Of a stretch of 13,916 nt of DNA, positions 1-6,653 are shown piece after piece. Under the pieces are notes generated by a model. It was not told the origin of the DNA and did not search any database. It saw nothing but the letters and a program-made list of their open reading frames with translations. Both the position numbers and the translations under genes were made by a program. Origin of the DNA: an uncultured Alphaproteobacteria bacterium (GTDB taxonomy: Bacteria > Pseudomonadota > Alphaproteobacteria > Rhizobiales > Ancalomicrobiaceae); NCBI GenBank assembly GCA_937919435.1, contig CALFRR010000233.1, forward strand, positions 1-13,916, in the 5' to 3' direction. How positions within the stretch are numbered: position 1 is the stretch's first letter; each line of letters opens with the position of its first letter.

Positions 1-354
1 CGTGGCCGACGGTGGCGCTGCGGCGGCGGGCGCGTCCGTCGGCACGGACGCGGGGATCCGCGTCGGGGCGGGTGGACGCGGAGCCGGAACCGGGCGCGGT
101 TCGGCGGGCGGCGCGACGGGGGCGGGCGGCGGCGAAACGGCAGGGGGCGGTGGGGACGGCGCCACCCATTCGACCGTGAGGCTCGGCGGCGGGGGCGGCT
201 CGGGCCGGGGCGGGGCCTTCAGGCTCGCCAGGAGGACCACGAGGAGGGCATGGCCGAGAAGCGAGGCGACGACCGGCCGGCGCGTCCGGCGCCCACCGGC
301 CGAGGGGATCGTCGATCGCTCCGGCGTCGCGGAGCCGGCTCCGCCGACCACCAT
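1..354 (-). CDS. TonB-like energy transducer, N-terminal part (cut by window edge)
   Basis: This frame is read by hand on the minus strand from ATG at 354 to the window edge (118 codons, no stop). It has a short Arg-rich cytoplasmic start, one hydrophobic helix at about residues 28-45, then a long Pro/Ala-rich stretch, which is the layout of TonB. Inside the helix Ser31 and His35 form the S-x3-H pattern that in E. coli TonB (Ser16/His20) couples to ExbB/ExbD. The inferred role is passing proton-motive-force energy across the periplasm to outer-membrane receptors. The C-terminal receptor-binding domain lies outside the window, so a TolA-like or other Pro-rich envelope protein is possible. An in-frame stop lies upstream and no other start codon lies between it and ATG 354; the ribosome site is weak (GGAG about 14 nt away). 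The gene follows cmk after 178 bp. Confidence 0.6.
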   Translation of the reverse strand, partial: MVVGGAGSATPERSTIPSAGGRRTRRPVVASLLGHALLVVLLASLKAPPRPEPPPPPSLTVEWVAPSPPPPAVSPPPAPVAPPAEPRPVPAPRPPAPTRIPASVPTDAPAAAAPPSAT

Positions 355-471
355 GGATTCGCTCGCGCTCCGCCTCGCCGAGGAGATCCCGCCGGGATCC
401 CGGAAACCCGAGCCTCGCCGCCGATCGGGACGGCATCAAGGCCACCGGGGCGGATGCCCGGTCGGGTCCGT

Positions 472-495
472 GGGCCGCGGCATGCGCCGCGGTCC
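472..495 (-). terminator. GC-rich stem-loop after cmk
   Basis: Seven perfect base pairs, CCGCGGC (475-481) with GCCGCGG (486-492), enclose a 4-nt loop. Two more outer pairs lie beyond one mismatch. It starts about 38 nt after the cmk stop in the minus direction and precedes the TonB-like gene. There is no T-run after it, so it is a possible 3'-end or Rho-assisted hairpin rather than a textbook intrinsic terminator. Confidence 0.35.
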
Positions 496-532
496 GACGA
501 CGGCGGCGAGCGGTCGTCCGCGCCGGCTCGGT

Positions 533-1204
533 TCAACCGGCGGCCGGGCCGGCGGCGCCCCGCTTCCCGGCGACGATCGCCAGCGCCCGGGTCAGCACCT
601 CGGCCGGGCCGAGATCGGAGGTGTCGAGCAGGACCGCGTCGTCGGCCGGCTTCAGCGGCGCCACCGCACGGCTCGAATCGCGGGCGTCGCGTTCCTTCAC
701 CTCTTCGAGGATCCGGGCGTAGTCGACGTCGCGGCCCTTGGCGGCGAGCTCGTCGGTGCGCCGGCGGGCGCGGACCTCGGGGCTGGCGGTGACGTAGATC
801 TTCACGTCGGCGTCCGGGCAGATCACCGTGCCGATGTCCCGGCCGTCGAGCACCGCGCCGGGCGGGGTGGCGGCGAAGCCGCGCTGGAAATCGACCAGGG
901 CGGCGCGGACCTGCGGATGGACGGCGACCCGCGAGGCGAGTTCGCCGGCCTCGCGGCCGCGCAGGTCGGCGCGCTTCAGGTCGTCGGGATCGAGCCCGGC
1001 GGCGATCGCTCCGGCGAGGTCGCCGTCGTCGAGGTCGAAGCCGCGCACCGCCATGATCTTGCCGACGGTGCGGTAGAGCAGGCCGGTGTCGAGATAGGCG
1101 AGGCCGAGACGGGCGGCGAGCGCGGCGGCGAGGGTTCCCTTGCCGGCGGCGGCCGGTCCGTCGATGGCGACGACGAAGGCGGGCGCAGGGGCGTCGGCAG
1201 GCAT
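533..1204 (-). CDS. cmk: Cytidylate kinase
   Basis: Cytoplasmic (d)CMP kinase, 223 aa, which phosphorylates CMP and dCMP with ATP in pyrimidine nucleotide recycling. The P-loop reads DGPAAAGKGT near the N-terminus, followed by the NMP-binding motif YLDTGLLYR, the family signature DGRDIGTVICPDAD in the middle and a lid region rich in Arg (RARRRTDEL). The length matches the family (E. coli about 227 aa). The start ATG at 1204 is chosen because the frame upstream of it overlaps fzlA and lacks family similarity, and because a GAG-rich ribosome site precedes it. The gene begins 16 bp after fzlA ends, so the two are probably co-transcribed. In many proteobacteria rpsA follows cmk; here the next gene is TonB-like. 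Confidence 0.95.
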   Translation of the reverse strand: MPADAPAPAFVVAIDGPAAAGKGTLAAALAARLGLAYLDTGLLYRTVGKIMAVRGFDLDDGDLAGAIAAGLDPDDLKRADLRGREAGELASRVAVHPQVRAALVDFQRGFAATPPGAVLDGRDIGTVICPDADVKIYVTASPEVRARRRTDELAAKGRDVDYARILEEVKERDARDSSRAVAPLKPADDAVLLDTSDLGPAEVLTRALAIVAGKRGAAGPAAG

Positions 1205-1220
1205 CGGGAGGCTCTCCGGA

Positions 1221-1913
1221 TCAGAAGTCGAGATCGGCATAGGTGGCGGCCGGCGGGATCGCCAGGATCCGATCGGCGAGGATCGGCCGGAACGAGGGGC
1301 GCGACTTGACCAGTCCGTACCAGGCGCGGGTGGTCTCGTCGTCGTCCCAGGGCACTTCGCCGAGGTAGTCGATGCAGGAGAGCGCCGCCGCCGCCGCCAG
1401 ATCGGCGAAGGACAGGCGCCCTCCGGCGAGCCAGTCACGGGTGGCGGTGAGCCAGCCGATGTACTTCAGGTGATGGCGGATGTTGGCGCGGGCCGCCCGG
1501 AGCACCGCCGAATCGGGTTCGCCACCGCCCTGGCCGCGCGGAATCTCGAGCTTCCAGATCTTCTCGTTGACCAGATAGCCGACCACTTCGGCGTCGAACT
1601 TGCCGAGGAACCATTCGACCAGACGGCGCACCTCGGCCCGGGTCTCGGCGTGACCGGGCATCAGCCGGCGGTCGCCCATCGTGTAGCCGCGGGTCTCGTC
1701 GAGATATTCCATCGCCACGAAAGGTCCGCAGATCGGCGGTCCGTCGTTCTCGATCAGCACGGGAAGCGTCCCGGCCGGGTTCATCAGGAGAAAGTCGCGC
1801 CGCCGTTCCCACGGCTTCTCGACCACGAATTCGACCGGCACGCCGTATTCGGCGCAGATCAGCCGGACGAAGCGACTGGCGGAGGAGAAGGGGTGATGAA
1901 AGAGCCTGATCAT
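1221..1913 (-). CDS. fzlA: FzlA-type glutathione-transferase-fold FtsZ-binding division protein
   Basis: 230 aa with a thioredoxin-like GST N-domain (FHHPFSSASRFVRL at the start, then NPAGTLPVLIENDG at about 45-58) and an all-helical C-domain. The length, the N-terminal HHPFS pattern and the C-terminal YADLDF ending fit FzlA, the Caulobacter protein that binds FtsZ, promotes filament curvature and sets constriction rate. From memory, Caulobacter residues important for FtsZ binding include W38, E119 and D227; W35, E117 and D227 stand at nearly the same positions here, which needs alignment. It is the first gene of a probable fzlA-cmk operon. A generic glutathione S-transferase annotation is the main alternative. 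The ribosome site before ATG 1913 is weak, but the start fits the family N-terminus. Confidence 0.82.
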   Translation of the reverse strand: MIRLFHHPFSSASRFVRLICAEYGVPVEFVVEKPWERRRDFLLMNPAGTLPVLIENDGPPICGPFVAMEYLDETRGYTMGDRRLMPGHAETRAEVRRLVEWFLGKFDAEVVGYLVNEKIWKLEIPRGQGGGEPDSAVLRAARANIRHHLKYIGWLTATRDWLAGGRLSFADLAAAAALSCIDYLGEVPWDDDETTRAWYGLVKSRPSFRPILADRILAIPPAATYADLDF

Positions 1914-1982
1914 CTGGTCTTGCGTGCGGCCTCCGCCCGACCTCGCCGGGAATGCGACTTCGGGCCGCGGGTATAGGCCGCA

Positions 1983-2006
1983 GGGTGGCCCGCGACAAGG
2001 CCACCC
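1983..2006 (-). terminator. Stem-loop between NDUFA9-like gene and fzlA
   Basis: A perfect 8-bp inverted repeat, GGGTGGCC (1983-1990) and GGCCACCC (1999-2006), with an 8-nt loop. It begins about 16 nt past the NDUFA9-like stop codon in the minus direction. No T-run follows it, so intrinsic termination is uncertain; it could also be a 3'-end stabilising hairpin. It suggests fzlA-cmk may have its own transcript start in 1914-1982. Confidence 0.45.
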
Positions 2007-2021
2007 GCGCGCCGGTCGATC

Positions 2022-3014
2022 TCAGGCGAGCCCGCGGTCGAACTGGCCGTGTTCGCGGAAACGCCAGAGGTAGCTCGGCAGTTCCGCTTCGAGCGCGGTC
2101 GGGGCGATGCCGAGACCGGCGAAGGTGCGCCCCTCGGCGATCGCCGCCTCGGAGACGACGTTGTCGCTCTTCAGGAGCTCGATCTGATCGGTGGTGATCA
2201 GCTTGTTGGGCAGCCACTCGAAGAACCACTTCGCCTGGAAGCGGGCGAGCTTCTCCGGCCAGGTGACGATCCGGCGACGGCGATGCGAGATGTCGAGGAC
2301 CATCTCGACGCATTCACGGAAGGTCTTGATGGTCGGGCCACCGAGTTCGTAGGTGGTGCCGGGCTTCGCGCCGCCCTCCACCGCGATCGCCACGGCCTCG
2401 GCGACGTCGCGCACGAAGGCCGGCTGGAAGCGGGTGTGGCCGCCGCCGACCAGCGGGAAGACCGGCGACAGTGCGGCGAGGGTGCCGATCTTGTTGAAGA
2501 AGTCGTCGTCGGGCCCGAACAGCACCGAGGGGCGCAGGATCACCGACTGCGGCAGAACGACCCGGACGGCGCTCTCGCCGCGGGCCTTCGACTGGGCGTA
2601 GACGGACGGGCTGTCGTCGTCGGCGCCGATCGCCGAGAGGTGGACGATCGACGACAGGCCGGCGGCCCTGGCGGCCTCGGCGATCATCTTGGCGCCGTCG
2701 CCCTGGACCTCGGGGAACTTCTGGCGGCCGCGTTCGGCGAGGATGCCGACCAGATTGACGACCGCGTCGGCGCCTTCGACGGCGCGCTCGATCGACCAGC
2801 GGTATTCGCGGCGGATGTTGGCCTGGACGGCGGAGATCTGCCCGGGGGTTCCGCAGGGCATCAGATGGCCGGCGAGGTCGGGTCGGCGAACGGCGGCGCG
2901 GACCCGCCAGCCGCGGCGGGCGAGCGCCCGGACGACCTGACGGCCGAGGAAACCGGACCCACCGAAGACGGTGACCAGCCTGCCCTGCGAGGAATCCTGG
3001 AGAGGAGCGGTCAT
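2022..3014 (-). CDS. Complex I NDUFA9 subunit family / NAD(P)-binding atypical SDR protein
   Basis: 330 aa with a Rossmann fold beginning VTVFGGSGFLGRQVVRAL at residues 14-31, which carries the GxxGxxG dinucleotide-binding motif of extended and atypical short-chain dehydrogenases. Also visible are VVNLVGIL after the fourth strand, the HLSAIGAD strand and YAQSKARGE (the YxxxK pair), then ILRPSVLFGP and FQPAFVRDVA. This order is typical of bacterial homologues of mitochondrial NDUFA9, which binds NADPH at the edge of respiratory complex I. A related role in ubiquinone-linked metabolism or assembly is possible; no other complex I gene lies in the window. A good ribosome site (GGGAAGG, 9 nt before ATG 3014) supports the start. 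It is divergent from the tRNA-Leu gene. Confidence 0.85.
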   Translation of the reverse strand: MTAPLQDSSQGRLVTVFGGSGFLGRQVVRALARRGWRVRAAVRRPDLAGHLMPCGTPGQISAVQANIRREYRWSIERAVEGADAVVNLVGILAERGRQKFPEVQGDGAKMIAEAARAAGLSSIVHLSAIGADDDSPSVYAQSKARGESAVRVVLPQSVILRPSVLFGPDDDFFNKIGTLAALSPVFPLVGGGHTRFQPAFVRDVAEAVAIAVEGGAKPGTTYELGGPTIKTFRECVEMVLDISHRRRRIVTWPEKLARFQAKWFFEWLPNKLITTDQIELLKSDNVVSEAAIAEGRTFAGLGIAPTALEAELPSYLWRFREHGQFDRGLA

Positions 3015-3132
3015 ATCGACGAACCTTCCCGCTGTCTGTGGCGTCTCCGGTTCTTAGCCTTCCCGGGGTCGTCTGTGAAGCGCCGACGCGCGACGTCGGG
3101 AGTGGAAAACTCGATCCGATGGTCGCAGACCG

Positions 3133-3161
3133 TTGACAAGCCGAAGGCGACCCCGTACTTA
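3133..3161 (+). promoter_or_regulatory. Sigma70-type promoter of tRNA-Leu
   Basis: A perfect -35 box TTGACA (3133-3138), a 17-bp spacer and a -10-like TACTTA (3156-3161). Transcription would start near 3168, a few bases before the mature tRNA 5' end. This is the clearest consensus promoter in the window. Confidence 0.7.
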
Positions 3162-3171
3162 CGCCGCCGTT

Positions 3172-3256
3172 GCCCAGGTGGCGGAATTGGTAGACGCGCA
3201 CGGTTCAGGTCCGTGTTCCGCAAGGAGTGGAGGTTCGAGTCCTCTCCTGGGCACCA
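3172..3256 (+). tRNA. tRNA-Leu, anticodon CAG
   Basis: 85 nt including an encoded CCA. The acceptor arms GCCCAGG and CCTGGGC pair fully. The D-arm contains the usual TTGGTAGACGCG stretch. The anticodon stem CACGG/CCGTG holds the loop TTCAGGT, giving anticodon CAG, which reads CUG, a leucine codon frequent in GC-rich genomes. A long variable arm (TTCCGCAAGGAG region) is as expected for a class II tRNA, and the T-loop is TTCGAGT. It is preceded by a strong promoter and followed at once by a terminator-like hairpin, so it is probably a single-gene transcript. Confidence 0.97.
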
Positions 3257-3272
3257 TCTCTCCCGAGATGGT
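3253..3272 (+). terminator. Intrinsic-terminator-like hairpin sharing the tRNA 3' end
   Basis: A perfect 8-bp stem, ACCATCTC (3253-3260) and GAGATGGT (3265-3272), with loop TCCC, followed by a short run of T (3272-3274). The first four bases of the 5' arm are the discriminator base and CCA of the tRNA, so the terminator overlaps the mature tRNA by four bases. Confidence 0.65.
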
Positions 3273-3465
3273 TTCCGCGTCGACGAAATCGCGGGTTTCT
3301 TCTCTCTACCTTCTTCCGCTCTCGACGTCTCGGCCGATGCTTCGGCGGGCGTGAGGCGCTGCGTCTCCTCACCACGAGCACCGTCTCCCCTCGCGATCAC
3401 TACGGGCTTGACCGGGGCGGCGTTCCGCGACGGGATGGCTGGCGACGCGGAGGACACGACCGATC

Positions 3466-4233
3466 ATGAACGAAGCCGTCTGGACCCGGACCTACGAGGT
3501 CGACAGCCTGGTGGTCAATCCTCAGAAACGGCTCGGCCTGGTCGGCCTGCTCGAGATCCTGCAGGACATCGCCTGGATCCACGGCGCCCGCCTCGGCCGC
3601 GGCTACGACGACCTGATCGCCGAAGGCCGAATCTGGGTCCTCGCCCGCCAGAAGGTGGTCGTCGACGACTGGCCGCAATGGGGCGAGACCCTCGAGATCG
3701 ACACCTGGGCCCGGGCCCTCGACGGACTGTTCGCCCTGCGCGACTATCGGGTCCGAATCGGCGATCGCACCGTGGCCCGCGGCACCGCGAGCTGGCTGAT
3801 CCTCGACGCCGCCAAGCGCCGCCCGGTGCGCTTCACCGCCGAGACCCTGGGCGGACTGGCCAACCTCACCCCGGGCTTCGATCTCGTCCCCGCCAAGATC
3901 CCGGTCGACCCCGATTTCCGGCCGATCGCCGGATTCGACGTCCGCAACAGCGATCTCGACGTCAACGGCCACGTCAACAACACCCGCTACGCCCAGTGGA
4001 TCCTCGATTCGATCCCGATCGAGGCGCATCGCGACCACGTCGTCGCCGACTACGAGGTGAACTTCCTGCAGGAGACCGGGGTCGGCGACCGGGTGACGAT
4101 CGAGAGCGACGCGCCGGGCGGCACCGGACCGGTCGACCGGCTCGGCTTCCAGGGGCGCCGCGAAGCCGACGGCAGGCCGGTGTTCACAGCCCGCCTGACG
4201 TCCCGACGATGGCCGGCCGATCCCGTCGTCTGA
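3466..4233 (+). CDS. Acyl-ACP thioesterase (FatA/FatB type, double hot-dog fold)
   Basis: 255 aa cytoplasmic enzyme predicted to hydrolyse acyl-acyl-carrier-protein to free fatty acid. The N-terminal hot-dog domain (about 1-125) includes the LLEILQDIAWIHG helix. The second domain (about 150-250) carries SDLDVNGHVNNTRYAQW, matching the catalytic block of plant FatB enzymes. By spacing, Asp165, Asn167 and His169 correspond to the FatB catalytic Asp/Asn/His, and Glu203 stands 34 residues after the His, as I recall for the FatB glutamate. Length is normal for bacterial members. GGAGGA lies 11 nt before ATG 3466. It is a single gene after tRNA-Leu with no obvious partner; chain-length preference cannot be read from sequence. 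Free fatty acid for lipid turnover or envelope components is an inference. Confidence 0.88.
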   Translation: MNEAVWTRTYEVDSLVVNPQKRLGLVGLLEILQDIAWIHGARLGRGYDDLIAEGRIWVLARQKVVVDDWPQWGETLEIDTWARALDGLFALRDYRVRIGDRTVARGTASWLILDAAKRRPVRFTAETLGGLANLTPGFDLVPAKIPVDPDFRPIAGFDVRNSDLDVNGHVNNTRYAQWILDSIPIEAHRDHVVADYEVNFLQETGVGDRVTIESDAPGGTGPVDRLGFQGRREADGRPVFTARLTSRRWPADPVV

Positions 4234-4338
4234 CCTCCGTTCCGGCGCTCGACTGGCCGGCGACGTCGCGGAATGTGGCCCGCAATCCACAGTCGAGAGT
4301 CAAACCGTGACGCTCGTCTCGATTCACGTGTCCCGCCG

Positions 4339-4374
4339 ATCGAAAGTGGACTTGTACCATCTCAGACTTTCGAT
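4339..4374. promoter_or_regulatory. Inverted repeat upstream of the Wza-type gene
   Basis: ATCGAAAGT (4339-4347) and ACTTTCGAT (4366-4374) form perfect 9-bp arms separated by 18 bp, within the 191-bp AT-richer spacer before the export genes. The arms are about 27 bp apart start to start, so a dimeric regulator could contact both. It could instead fold as a leader stem-loop if transcription starts upstream. No convincing -35/-10 pair was found in this spacer. Confidence 0.4.
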
Positions 4375-4424
4375 AAAAGAGTGATGGCATTCTCCTGTAT
4401 TGTGTTCCGGGACGAGGGTGGATC

Positions 4425-5657
4425 ATGACGTGCGAGCGTTTCAGCGGAAGCCTTGCCGCACTTCTCGTGGCGGCGACGGCTCTGTCCGTGACCGGATGCA
4501 GCACGCTCCCCGCGTCCGGCCCGAGTGACAGCGCGATCGAATCCGGTGCCGCGGCGTCGGCCAAGCCCGAGAACGGCATCGTGGGCTTCAACTACGCCCT
4601 GGTCGACGTCTCCAAGGGCATCCTCTCCCACGTCTCCGTCGACTCCCAGTCGCTCGGCAAGACCTTCGGCCTCGGCCGGGCCCCGGCCCCGGAGATCCGG
4701 ATCGGCGTCGGCGACGTCGTCGCGGTGACGATCTTCGAATCCGCCACCGGCGGTCTGTTCATCCCGAACGACGCCGGCTCGCGTCCGGGCAACTTCGTCA
4801 CCCTGCCCAACCAGACGGTCGACCGCTCCGGCGCCATCGCGGTGCCCTATGCCGGTCTCGTCCCCGCCCTCGGGCGGTCGCTGAACCAGATCCAGGCCGA
4901 CATCGAGAAGCGCCTCGCCTCGCGGGCGATCGAGCCGCAGGCGGTGGTCACCCTGGTCACCCAGAAGTCGAACGACGTCTCGGTCGTCGGCGACGTCAAC
5001 GTGCCCGGCAAGTTCTCGGTGCAGCCGGGCGGCGAACGGGTCCTCGACCTGATCGCCCGGGCCCAGGGCCTGAAGAAGCAGCCGTACGAGTCGAGCATCA
5101 CCGTCCAGCGCGACGGCAAGCGCGCGACGGTCGCCTTCAATGCGCTGGTCACCAATCCGATGGAGAACATCTTCGTCGGCAACGGCGACACCATCTACGT
5201 CTACGGCGAGACCAAGTCCTTCGTCGCGTTCGGCGCCACCGGCACCAACCAGAAGTTCGACTTCAGCTCGGAGAACATCTCGCTCGCCGAAGCGGTCGGT
5301 CTGGCCGGCGGTCTGCTCGACAGCCGCGCCGATCCGGGACAGACCTTCGTCTATCGCGTCGAGGATCGCCGGTCGCTGGAGAAGATGGGCGTCGACGTCA
5401 CCCGCTTCGCGGGCATGACCGAGGTGCCGACCATCTACCGCACCAATCTGCGCGATCCCAGCGCCTATTTCGCCGCCCGCTCGTTCCGCATGCGCGACAA
5501 GGACATCATCTACGTCAGCAACGCGTCGTCGGTGGAGCTGATCAAGTTCCTGACCGTCGTGAACGCGGTCTCGGCGACCAATGCCAACGTGCCCGCCGAC
5601 GGTGTCACCGCTCGCGACTCCTGGCATCAGCTCGGCCGGGCGGCGCACAATCAGTGA
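4425..5657 (+). CDS. Outer-membrane polysaccharide export lipoprotein (Wza/OPX family)
   Basis: 410 aa. A signal peptide ends in a lipobox (LSVTGC, Cys25), so the mature protein should be a lipoprotein. The polysaccharide-export (PES) domain spans about 89-180, opening with IRIGVGDVVAVTIFE, close to the family start pattern. SLBB-type domains follow: about 185-260 (VVGDVNVPGKFSVQPGG, the usual 'G.V..PG' pattern) and a second at about 265-365. The C-terminal helix (about 366-384) could be the outer-membrane helix seen in Wza. The inferred role is the translocon through which exopolysaccharide or capsule leaves the periplasm, working with the Wzc-type protein two genes downstream. Start ATG 4425 has GAGGGTGG just upstream and gives the full signal peptide. 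The synthesis genes must be elsewhere. Confidence 0.92.
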   Translation: MTCERFSGSLAALLVAATALSVTGCSTLPASGPSDSAIESGAAASAKPENGIVGFNYALVDVSKGILSHVSVDSQSLGKTFGLGRAPAPEIRIGVGDVVAVTIFESATGGLFIPNDAGSRPGNFVTLPNQTVDRSGAIAVPYAGLVPALGRSLNQIQADIEKRLASRAIEPQAVVTLVTQKSNDVSVVGDVNVPGKFSVQPGGERVLDLIARAQGLKKQPYESSITVQRDGKRATVAFNALVTNPMENIFVGNGDTIYVYGETKSFVAFGATGTNQKFDFSSENISLAEAVGLAGGLLDSRADPGQTFVYRVEDRRSLEKMGVDVTRFAGMTEVPTIYRTNLRDPSAYFAARSFRMRDKDIIYVSNASSVELIKFLTVVNAVSATNANVPADGVTARDSWHQLGRAAHNQ

Positions 5658-5709
5658 TGGACGCCGGGTAACCCTGTTCATCGAAACGCAGCGCCACCGG
5701 GCGAAAGAA

Positions 5710-5738
5710 TCGACTTCGATTCGAATACCGACTATGAT
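5710..5738 (+). promoter_or_regulatory. Promoter with overlapping dyad before the secreted Ser/Thr-rich gene
   Basis: A -35-like TCGACT (5710-5715), a 17-bp spacer and -10 TATGAT (5733-5738, 5 of 6 to consensus) give a start near 5745 and a leader of about 50 nt. An 11-bp palindrome TTCGATTCGAA (5715-5725) and an overlapping GAATCG/CGATTC repeat (5707-5722) cover the -35 and spacer, where a regulator would block or recruit polymerase. Confidence 0.5.
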
Positions 5739-5794
5739 CCGTGAAAACACGGTCGGGTCGGGATCGTGTCCAGTGCCGCGTGGAGGGGATGTAC

Positions 5795-6484
5795 ATGACG
5801 ACGTCGGGATCGGGTCTTTCGCGATCTCCGTTGGTCCTCGCCGCCCTGCTGACGGCGGGTCTGCTGTCCGGCGCCCAGGCCCAGACAGCTCCGGCCGCCA
5901 CCGGCGGCGACCCCGTGGTCGAGCGGTCCCAGCAGGCGCTGACCCTTTCCGAACAGACCGCCGTGGCGCAGATGCTCGACACGGTCGGCAAGTTCTCCGG
6001 TCAGGCGCTGCTGTCGGAAGTCGGCCGGCTGTCGAAGCTCTACGCCGATCAGAACTTCAATCTGCCGGCGATCGTGCGGGCGGTGAAGACCGGATCCGGC
6101 AACAAGCTCGGCGCGGTCACCGCCGCCCTCGACATGGCCTGCAAGGGGGCGCCGTCGGGCAGCTTCCAGCGGGCGTCGATCTGCGATGCGGCACTGGTGC
6201 TGCCGTCCGACCTCAAGGACATCGAGACCGCCGCGATCGACACCGCCGGCCTGCAGACCGCCGCCACCGGAGCGGGCGGTGCCGGCCTGACCGCGAACGG
6301 CGTCTCGGACAACGGCAACCGTTCTTCTTCGGGAACCGGTGGAGCGCAGAGCGGTTCGACCGATACCGTCTCGTCGCGCCGGTCGACATCGGGCTCGTCC
6401 ACGACGACCACGACCACTTCGACGACGATCGTGAATTTGACGACGATCACGGTTCCGACCAGCGTGTCGCCGACGACGCCCTGA
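5795..6484 (+). CDS. Secreted Ser/Thr-rich protein of unknown function in export cassette
   Basis: 229 aa, not recognised. A clear signal peptide (hydrophobic core LVLAALLTAGLLSG) is followed by a probable cleavage site AQA/QTA near residues 29-30. The middle (about 45-150) is helical-looking with conserved-style Leu spacing and two cysteines (in DMACKGA and SICDAAL) that could form a disulphide. The end (about 165-229) is low-complexity, Gly/Ser/Thr-rich with a run of six Thr and a beta-prone TTIVNLTTITV segment. ATG 5795 is preferred because GGAGG lies 8 nt upstream; ATG 5789 is too close to it. It lies between the Wza- and Wzc-type genes with its own predicted promoter, so a periplasmic or surface role in polysaccharide export, attachment or control is inferred only from position. 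Confidence 0.78.
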   Translation: MTTSGSGLSRSPLVLAALLTAGLLSGAQAQTAPAATGGDPVVERSQQALTLSEQTAVAQMLDTVGKFSGQALLSEVGRLSKLYADQNFNLPAIVRAVKTGSGNKLGAVTAALDMACKGAPSGSFQRASICDAALVLPSDLKDIETAAIDTAGLQTAATGAGGAGLTANGVSDNGNRSSSGTGGAQSGSTDTVSSRRSTSGSSTTTTTTSTTIVNLTTITVPTSVSPTTP

Positions 6485-6565
6485 TCCGTCCGGACCACAG
6501 GAACGCCGCGGAGCCGTTGTCGCTCCGGCCTCTCGAACGACCCGCTCGATCCGCCGGCGACGGTG

Positions 6566-6589
6566 TTCGGACGAGTTCGTGTGTCCGAA
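6566..6589. repeat. Inverted repeat in spacer before the Wzc-type gene
   Basis: TTCGGAC (6566-6572) and GTCCGAA (6583-6589) are perfect 7-bp arms with a 10-bp gap. It lies 65 bp upstream of the Wzc-type start and may be an operator or leader structure. No promoter was identified next to it. Confidence 0.3.
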
Positions 6590-6614
6590 AGGACCTCGCC
6601 TGCGACCGTTCGGT

Positions 6615-6634
6615 CGAATTCCCCGCAGAATTCG
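6615..6634 (+). promoter_or_regulatory. Stem-loop just upstream of the Wzc-type ribosome site
   Basis: CGAATTC (6615-6621) and GAATTCG (6628-6634) form a perfect 7-bp stem with a 6-nt loop CCCGCA. It ends about 9 nt before the GGAAGGG ribosome site (6644-6650) of the next gene. Possible roles are translational control, mRNA stability or a protein-binding dyad. Confidence 0.4.
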
Positions 6635-6653
6635 TTGCCAACTGGAAGGGCTC

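Noticed and set aside
2..1309. Long plus-strand open frame of about 435 codons
   Set aside because: It is Gly/Arg/Ala-rich, antisense to cmk and the TonB-like gene, and has no family motif; it is a by-product of high G+C.
1435..2313. Minus-strand frame spanning the fzlA/NDUFA9-like junction
   Set aside because: It is a +1 shadow of two well-supported genes with Arg/Pro-rich, motif-free sequence.
3011..3457. Minus-strand frame and small plus-strand frames across the tRNA
   Set aside because: These are the well-known false peptides from translating a tRNA-Leu gene or its complement.
2049..4310. Plus-strand open frame of about 753 codons
   Set aside because: It runs antisense through the NDUFA9-like gene, through the tRNA and out of frame through the thioesterase, so it cannot be a real protein.
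4352..4379. TTGTAC / TAAAAG as a promoter for the Wza-type gene
   Set aside because: Only 3 of 6 and 4 of 6 matches; too weak to call.
5741..5794. Longer N-terminus for the secreted protein starting at a GTG at 5741
   Set aside because: It would place 18 charged residues before the signal peptide and overlaps the predicted transcription start; GGAGG fits ATG 5795.
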